A stretch of 64,000 nucleotides of DNA. It comes from Axinella damicornis. Taxonomy: Eukaryota > Porifera > Demospongiae > Axinellida > Axinellidae. Positions 58,201 to 64,000 of this stretch are shown one piece after another (within the stretch, counting starts at the first letter, position 1; each line of letters opens with the position of its first letter). A program made the translations under genes and the position numbers. Under the pieces are notes generated by a model that saw only the letters and a program-made list of their open reading frames with translations, was not told the DNA's origin and ran no database searches. The DNA is taken from contig OZ007507.1 of NCBI GenBank assembly GCA_963931865.1, positions 4,432,077-4,496,076 of the forward strand, written 5' to 3'.

Positions 58201-61159
58201 CAGCCTCCTCTGGGACTGAGGCTGTACTACCATCGTTGTTGTTGTCCAGGAGGAGAGCAGGGGTTGGCGTGGTAGGCTGGCTGTCTCCATAGTGCTTGCG
58301 ATCAATCTGGGAGAGGAACAAAAAATGTGACTATATACATGCAAACAGTTTGGGAATGTGCCTATACATGCAAATGGACTGGGAATGAGCGTATGACTTG
58401 TAGTGGAATCAGGACCTTGTAGTAGAGATGCTCAATTCTGCGGATGTAGATCCTGCAGATGAGTTCTTGTCTAACATTGAGGTAGCGCTCTTCCAGGTAG
58501 TGCTGCACACGCTGCACTAACCTCTCCACTACTGCTTCATTCTGCAGCCTGAGGAGAGGAGACGAGGGGAGGAGGGGAGGAGTGAGAAGAGGGAAGGAAA
58601 GGAGGGAAGAGAGAGAAGGGAGAGGGAAAGTGAGAGAAGGGAGAGAAGAGAGCGATGAGAGGGGAGAGGAGAGAGGGAGAGGAGAGGGGAGAGGGAGACG
58701 AGAGGGAGTGGGAGAAAAGAGAGGAGAGGAGAGGAGAGGGGAGTGGGAGAGGAGAGGGTAGAGGAAGAGGAGAGAGGGGAGAAGAGTAGGAAGAGAGGAG
58801 AGAGGAGGGGAGGAGAGGAGAAAGGGGATGGATAAGAGGGGGAGCAGGAGAGGAAAGAGGAGAGGGAGAGGGGAGTAGAGGATACAGGGAGGGGGAAGTA
58901 GGGGTGATGGGGCATGTAGTAGAGATGACATTCACTCACTTGTTCACATATTCAGTAGAGTGGGCGTCGGTGGCCTGGAGGATCTTGGTGAACTCCTCGT
59001 CCAGCTTTTCTATGAAGACAATGATGCTCCCACTGATGACATATGGCTGGTCCGGGAACTGCAGGGGTTAGGTCAAAGTGTATCGGCAGGTCAAAATGTA
59101 CGAGTATCAGTAGGTCAAGAAACACTTGAACAGACCAACAAAGCTCTCATGTGGATATTTACAGGCCAATAGCACCCTTACAGGTCAACAACACCCTTAC
59201 AGGTCAACAACACTCAACAGGCCAACAACATTCTTACAGGCAAATAATTTGTTGACAACTGGAGCTATACAGCGACATCAAGGTAAGGCTTCAAAGTCTT
59301 CTTCTCAATCGAAAGACATGCTTCACTTCCCCAGCCGGGACTGGACCATGCGCAGTGAAAATACACAAATGGGTTCGGATTAGCAGGCCTCAGTGAGTGA
59401 AGCGGTTAAGTTGCAACCATACAATCTCTACTCCATGGTCGGCATGGTACTTGTGATTCTGCCATGCCATTGGTTCTGTCACTTTGGAGTGGCAAAATTC
59501 GCTCCATTAGAAGTAGCCTTTGAGCACTAATGGCGTAATTATGAGTGGCAAAAGCCTTCAAGATATGTAACCTAGGCAATAATTGCTATATATCAGGAGT
59601 CGTGTGACAGGAAGTTCATGAATATGAATATTAACAAGCACATTCAAAGGGTTAAATTACAGCCATTCATAGTGGAAGCCTGTATACCCAAAAGCTTTGA
59701 GCGGGGAGCGAGGCAACTGATCGTGCAGCGTGGGCGTGGGGTTCGAATCCGAGCTACCGTATATTTATTCTTTGTCTGTAATGCAATTACGTGACAATTT
59801 ATGTCATAGGTGACAATAGCTATCAGAATTAACTCACGGTGAAGTTCTCCTCCCCATACCCTAAGTGTGAGTCACGGTTGGTCAGCTCCACATCTGGATG
59901 GTTCTCAAGAAGGGTCACCACCTTATCCATGTAGTCCAGGGAGCTGGGAGGGAAGGGAAGGAAAGGGGATGGGGGGAGGAGGAGAGGGAAGAGAGGGAAG
60001 GAGTGGAGGAAGGGGAAAGAGTGGAGGGAGGGTGGGAGAGGGAGGGGAGGAAGAGAGGGCAGACTGGGAGACTCAATAACTCAACAACTCAAGGAGTCAT
60101 GTTTTCACTATAAAACCCTATTCGCAAGTCCCCCCAAATATACACAGCCACGTCATTGCCGAGACCTCGCCCACTTCATTGCTGTGAGACCACACCCACT
60201 TCATGTTGTGAGACCTCGCCCACTTCATTGCTGGGAGACCAAGGCAATTTTGTTGCTGCAAGACCACACCCACTTCATTGCTGTGAGACTACACCTAAAT
60301 GAGACCACACCCACTTCATTGCTGGGTACATGCATCGGGATTCGCAATGCACTGGTTTTAGGCCTTGTTTTGGGTTCTTTGCCAATTACACATCTCATAG
60401 TGAGCTCTGTAGCTACCGTACCTCTTCCAGACATCTTCCTTCATGGCTGAGGACACTCCAGGGATATTGTCAAATGTGATTGATGTTAGATCCACCAGCA
60501 GGCGTAGCTGCACGGCAGCACCTGTGACAGGCGTAGTGTGTGTGTGTGTGCATACATGCTAGACTACACGTACTCTTGCAGGTAGCTGAATATGAATGAG
60601 CTGTCTCACCTAGGTTACTCTCAGAGGAGAGCTGCAAGAGCATCTTCAGATGGTCCATCTGCTCCCCACGGTCAATGGTCTGGCAAAACCAAGAGGGGTC
60701 AACGACAAAGACACCCCCCTCCCCCCCCCCCCCCCCTTCCTCCCTCCTCCCCACTATTCCATCTCCCTCACACCCCCACTCTTACCTTCTTTCCCCTGAC
60801 GGCCACAATTTCCTTCCTCTTTTTGGCTACAAGGTTAAGATCCACATCCACCTCTGCCTTTCCAAACAGCAGCTTCTTCATCTCCTGAGGAGACCAAACA
60901 CACTCTCTGGTGAGGGTTTACACCAGCCAGAATAGTCACAGGATATTACACTGGCAGCAGACCTTGTGAGAGAGTTGATCACGTGACCTCCTCTGGACAG
61001 TTTCCCACTCCCCACCCTCCTCATCACCCGCTCTTTCCTCCTCCCCCTCCTCCTCCTCTTCTCCTCCCCTTGTCTTCCTCTCGCGAGGCTTCCTCACTTT
61101 GGCAACTTCATCCTTCCCTTTGTTCCTGTGTATGTGTGTGTGTGTGTGTGTGTGCGTGT

Positions 61160-61202
<43 letters not shown>

Positions 61203-63947
61203 TGTGTGTGTGTGTATGAGTGTGAGTGTGTGTGTGCATCAGATTGAGGGTTGGGCAGAGATTAGAAATAAATTTGTGGGCCTTGTTCCCAGGCCCCGCC
61301 CAGCTTTCGTCGCTTGCAGTACTGGTATGTTTCCTCACGTGTAATCACCAGCTCTTCTTGCTGTTCTGAGCCTCAGATTGCCCACGTTCAGTTAAGTCCT
61401 TCTACCACCTTTCTACCATCGACGTCACGCATGTGAGGAAAGATACCAGGCCCTCCACGTTCTTTCGTGCAACCGAAAGCAGTGCGTCGGGCCTGGGAAT
61501 GAGGCTATTGGGTTTGCAGAAGACACAATTCAGCCCATACAGTGTATGTATAATACCCAAACAGCTGTACTCACTCAGAGGGAAAGTGAGAGAAGGGAGA
61601 GAAGAGAGCGATGAGAGGGGAGAGGAGAGAGGGAGAGGAGAGGGGAGAGGGAGACGAGAGGGGAGTGGGAGAGGAGAGGAGAGGGGAGTGGGAGAGGGTA
61701 GAGGAAGAGGAGAGTGGGGAGAAGAGAGTAGGAATTCAGCCCATACAGTGTATGTATACTACCCGAACAGCTGTACTCACTTCTTGAGGAAGTACGCTGC
61801 AGTGTAGATGAATCCCCCTCCCCTCTCCCCCTCTTCCTCACTCTCGCTGGAGCTGCTTTCCGTCATTCCCCAGTCAGTGCTGTCTTCTTCATCACTGTCC
61901 CCTAACTGGAATAGTGAATGGCATTACTGATGGAATGGGAATGAGACAACAGAACTTACATCTTCTTTCTCCACAGCCTTGGGAGCTTCCTTTACGGGGG
62001 GAGCCGTTGGTTTGGCACTCTCCCCCTCCTCATCACTTCCCTTTTTCTCCTCCTCTGATCCTGATGAGAGCACAGCGGAATTCACACATGCAATCCCAAA
62101 ATAATGAACATCCTTCTAGATATCGACATTCCAAATTGTAACAATCTCTATAATTAGAGCTCCACAGTTTGTACATGGATGTTACGTACCAGATGCTTAG
62201 AACACATGTACAAGCAACACAGCAACAGTATTTTGAGATGACATGAATAGTTGCAAAGATGCCATTAACCATGCTGAAATCAAGATCAATGTCACAGCGT
62301 GTAAATGGCACTGAGCATCAGTGAGTGACATGGAGAGAGCTAGTACTTCCACACACACATAACCAGCTGTTCCTCCTGAGTGGAACAGCATACACTGAAC
62401 ACCCACTTCTGTTGCATGCACACACACCCACACGTACGCCCACACACACAACACACATGTACAGCAGCTGGAAGGTACATGCATTCTGTCCCTCTTCCTC
62501 ACATACCAGACTCTTGTGACTCTTCTTCGGACAGGATGGGATTCTGTCGGTAGTGCTCAATGGAAGTCTCAAACTCCTTGTTGTACTTGCGAAGTTTCTG
62601 CTTCAGGTTACCCAGAGCCTGTGCATAATCAGATGCACATGCACACACAAAAACACAGAAAAAAACAGGGCAGGAGAGGGCCCTGGGGACGAGACTGACA
62701 CACACACACACACAGGCACAGGCACACACACACACAGGCACACACACACACACACACACAGGCACACACACACACTGGCACACACTCACTTTTGCGTTGA
62801 TCTTGCTGAGTTTCTGCTTTGCCTCCTTGTCTTCCCACAACTAGGAACGGAAACAAAGGGTACAACTTCGCACAGGCCTATGAGTATGGACGGACCATCC
62901 CAAGGGAAACTTGTACATTGTAGCTCTTCTACATCTGCAAGATGCACTGACTATGTCTTTTAGATGGCAATACATGTACTGCCTAGGCGCCTGCTTGGAA
63001 CTGCTGCATGTGACGATCATGCTGCAGCTGGCCACATGCCAAGGACATCTATGGACAGCTGCAAGTGATTCATGGCATGACGTACAAAATACAGAAATAT
63101 AAGCAACATGCAGTAACTGAGGGGGATCAGTAACTGCTCATTTCCTCACATCTTTGACGAAGTCTTCCAGCTCAACAAGGGACCTAATGTAGAACCATGG
63201 GGTCTTTCCTTCCTTCTCAATCACAGACTTTGCCTTCAGGAACGCCTTCTGCAGACTCTCAAAGCCTGAAAGAAGACAGATGATAGCACTAGAGCACATT
63301 ATGAATGGCCAGCTAGAAATCAACAAAACTGTTTAACCCTGCTTACGCCTAAGCACGCACAATACACTGAAGGTAAGGTTTGCAGTGCTCTCAGACTTGA
63401 GGATCTAGCTTGCAACAAATACTGAAGACGGGGTGCTTCGCACAGCCACATACCTGTTAGTACTTTAGTGATATCCTTGATCTTCTCACTGTTTCTCATT
63501 ACTCGAATGAGATCTCTCAATTCATCGTACCTGAAAGATAGATACGCCAAACAATAATCAGCTAGCTGATATCGCTGATACTTCATTGCATGTGTAACTG
63601 TGAGTGCCTAAAACTCAACACTGACCAGCATCCCATGCTCAAATGTAATATCACCTGACCTCTTGTCTTTCTGCGAGCGTACTACCCTCTTCTCATCATC
63701 GTCATCATCACTGAGATAGTACTGCGGTCGCCTGAAGAGAAACAGACAACACAATGACTGGTAGTCTCATTCCCAGCCTGGATCATCCTGGGAACGAGGT
63801 TTGATGAGCCAACAGTGATGGCAAATGCTAGGCTTAGCTGTTACTCGCTCACCTCACAGTCTTTGGAGCAGCTGGCTTTTGTTCTTCATCAGAGCTCTCT
63901 GTAGAGCTCTCAGTATCCGTGTCTCCTGTAGCAAAGAACCGTGACAT
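48118..63947 (-). CDS. EIF3C: Translation initiation factor eIF3 subunit c, complete, 26 exons, 913 residues
   Basis: Core scaffold subunit of eIF3, which loads 40S ribosomes. Exons: 63853-63947, 63660-63731, 63454-63530, 63150-63265, 62790-62840, 62507-62618, 61960-62060, 61781-61905, 60963-61125, 60786-60884, 60610-60679, 60422-60521, 59838-59943, 58940-59058, 58416-58548, 58007-58306, 57593-57718, 57348-57495, 56731-56814, 56222-56319, 56087-56136, 55824-55889, 49305-49392, 48773-48862, 48543-48603, 48118-48209. They total 2742 nt (914 codons with stop), the same length as human eIF3c. N-terminus [20 protein letters not shown]; acidic linker around residues 170-305; then [20 protein letters not shown], the PCI domain ([20 protein letters not shown] to [20 protein letters not shown]), and a basic Gly/Arg tail. 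A gypsy element occupies the intron between exons 22 and 23. Confidence 0.97.
48967..49340 (-). repeat. Repeated copies of the eIF3c exon 23 3' end with donor, in its downstream intron
   Basis: The true exon 23 end (plus 49305 upward, caccagtagctcttccttga, then tgatcatcttgctgactatgc) is followed in the intron by four partial copies at about 49194-49230, 49114-49160, 49040-49082 and 48967-49012. Each keeps the 20-45 bp of exon end and a GTGGG donor (the minus strand reads CTACTG/GTGGG, or TTG/GTGGG in one). Units are ~75 bp, separated by pyrimidine/purine-rich ctccctctctacaccc-type sequence. Confidence 0.88.
49247..49287 (+). repeat. Poly(C) run
   Basis: About 40 consecutive C residues between a copy of the eIF3c exon 23 end and the true donor. 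The exact length is likely uncertain in any assembly. Confidence 0.9.
49566..49732 (+). repeat. 5' LTR (167 bp)
   Basis: Starts TGTAACAAGG and ends TTTACA, with TG...CA borders. It is a direct copy of 55512-55678 with about three differences. It is short for a gypsy LTR. Confidence 0.93.
49734..49750 (+). promoter_or_regulatory. Putative primer-binding site of the gypsy element
   Basis: TGGAGGTCCCGCCGAG starts two bases after the LTR end; TGG is the complement of a tRNA 3' CCA. The priming tRNA was not identified. Confidence 0.6.
49923..55474 (+). pseudogene. Gag-Pol of the Ty3/gypsy element, two frameshifts
   Basis: Three overlapping open frames cover one polyprotein. Frame A (49923-52829) holds a coiled-coil/Gag region, the zinc knuckle [14 protein letters not shown] (~51395-51436), an aspartic protease site VDTGAD (~51670-51690) and the start of RT (~52560 on). 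Near 52815-52830 the reading moves to a second frame (to ~53570), with RT motifs including YLDD (53026-53037) and RNase [14 protein letters not shown]. Near 53565-53580 it moves again into a third frame ending at 55474. This holds the rest of RNase H, the integrase HHCC zinc region (HCASCPQC), the DDE core, a GPY-like module (WHGPYRI) and a C-terminal DQSAEQP repeat. Gag and Pol appear to be one frame by design, so the two breaks look like inactivating indels or assembly errors. Confidence 0.93.
55498..55511 (+). promoter_or_regulatory. Polypurine tract of the gypsy element
   Basis: AGAGGAGGGGGTGA lies immediately before the right LTR, the position of the plus-strand primer in LTR elements. 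Confidence 0.7.
55512..55678 (+). repeat. 3' LTR (167 bp)
   Basis: Direct copy of 49566-49732, starting TGTAACAAGG and ending TTTACA. The host sequence GTAT follows. Confidence 0.93.
55892..56025. repeat. Polypurine tract adjoining the eIF3c exon 22 acceptor
   Basis: ggagagaggaggagg-type sequence, pyrimidine on the gene strand. Similar tracts adjoin eIF3c exon 15 (58549-58895) and exon 13 (59944-60062). A related block lies at 61577-61728, in the intron downstream of eIF3c exon 8. Confidence 0.9.
57100..57380 (-). repeat. Repeated copies of the eIF3c exon 18 3' end with donor, in its downstream intron
   Basis: The true exon 18 end (plus 57348-57380, cggccatgtagggtatctcg, atgagcatgg) is copied at 57250-57283 (caccggccatgtagggcatc, tcaatgagcatgg) and at 57105-57140 (ctcaccagccttgtagggaa, tctcaatgagcatg). 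On the minus strand each reads CTCATTGAGAT-CCCTAC, then GCCG/GTGAGA or GCTG/GTGAGT, so both copies have stronger-looking donors than the true GTGGGT site. Between them run ggagattactgg-type repeats. Confidence 0.87.
61131..61235. repeat. (TG)n microsatellite at the eIF3c exon 9 acceptor
   Basis: gt repeats with gtgtggtgtg interruptions beginning about 6 bp from the acceptor. A (CA)n at 62696-62785 adjoins the donor side of exon 5. Confidence 0.93.
61523..61780 (-). repeat. Duplicated donor-side intron sequence of eIF3c exon 8
   Basis: The 46 bp next to the exon 8 donor (61733-61780: ttcagcccatacagtgtatg, tatactacccgaacag, ctgtactcac) are repeated at 61529-61576, again ending in ctcac (GTGAG on the gene strand). 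A ~150 bp polypurine block separates the two copies. Confidence 0.85.
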
Positions 63948-64000
63948 AGCTACACGGCGGCCTTCTGGACTCCTTCAATCACTTTCGAATTTCACTTCCA

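Noticed and set aside
58362..58939. Leu/Pro/Ser-rich minus-strand frames up to 189 codons
   Set aside because: Apart from the eIF3c exon at 58416-58548 they translate a polypyrimidine intron tract.
59700..59760. tRNA-like T-arm (ggggttcgaatcc)
   Set aside because: No matching acceptor, D-arm or anticodon stem at the required spacing.

Overview
This is nuclear DNA from an animal, probably a simple marine invertebrate; a sponge is my best guess but is not proven. The evidence is many small coding exons with GT-AG introns, metazoan-type orthologues (neurofibromin, eIF3c, an SRRM2-type spliceosome protein, a PIG3-type quinone oxidoreductase, a PXMP2/Mpv17 membrane protein), a eukaryotic tRNA-Arg, and an intron and intergenic landscape packed with microsatellites, minisatellites and transposons. 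There are no bacterial operons, CRISPR arrays or ribosome binding sites.

Layout: 179-16518 (-) is the 5' half of an NF1 orthologue. I placed 23 exons whose reading phases all agree, from the start codon into the RasGAP domain; the gene runs off the left edge. 18710-21561 (-) holds two exons of a PXMP2/Mpv17-family gene, with a ~2.15 kb inverted-repeat element in the intron between them. 21562-26575 is gene-poor apart from a tRNA-Arg(ACG) at 24413-24485. 26576-27077 (+) is a two-exon gene for an unrecognised 112-residue repeat protein. 27626-32832 (-) is a compact SRRM2 homologue. It is divergent, across a 285 bp gap, from a ten-exon PIG3-like quinone oxidoreductase at 33118-47556 (+). That gene's introns hold two large minisatellites and a decayed Helitron/Helentron-like element (42026-47044) with DUF6570 and RPA-like reading frames. 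48118-63947 (-) is a complete eIF3c gene: 26 exons, 913 codons before the stop, all phases consistent. One of its introns carries a 6.1 kb Ty3/gypsy retrotransposon with 167 bp LTRs.

Three genome-scale patterns stand out. (1) Several minisatellites are built from exon-intron junctions, so introns carry repeated copies of the neighbouring exon end together with its splice donor (PIG3, three eIF3c introns) or acceptor (SRRM2). (2) A family of palindromic elements beginning TAGCCTCGTTCCCAGG, from 32 to 577 bp, is flanked by 9-bp target duplications, which suggests Mutator-like non-autonomous elements. (3) Very long polypyrimidine tracts on the sense strand sit directly upstream of many 3' splice sites.

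Exon coordinates were read by eye from splice signals, reading phase and remembered family similarity. No alignment or transcript data were available.
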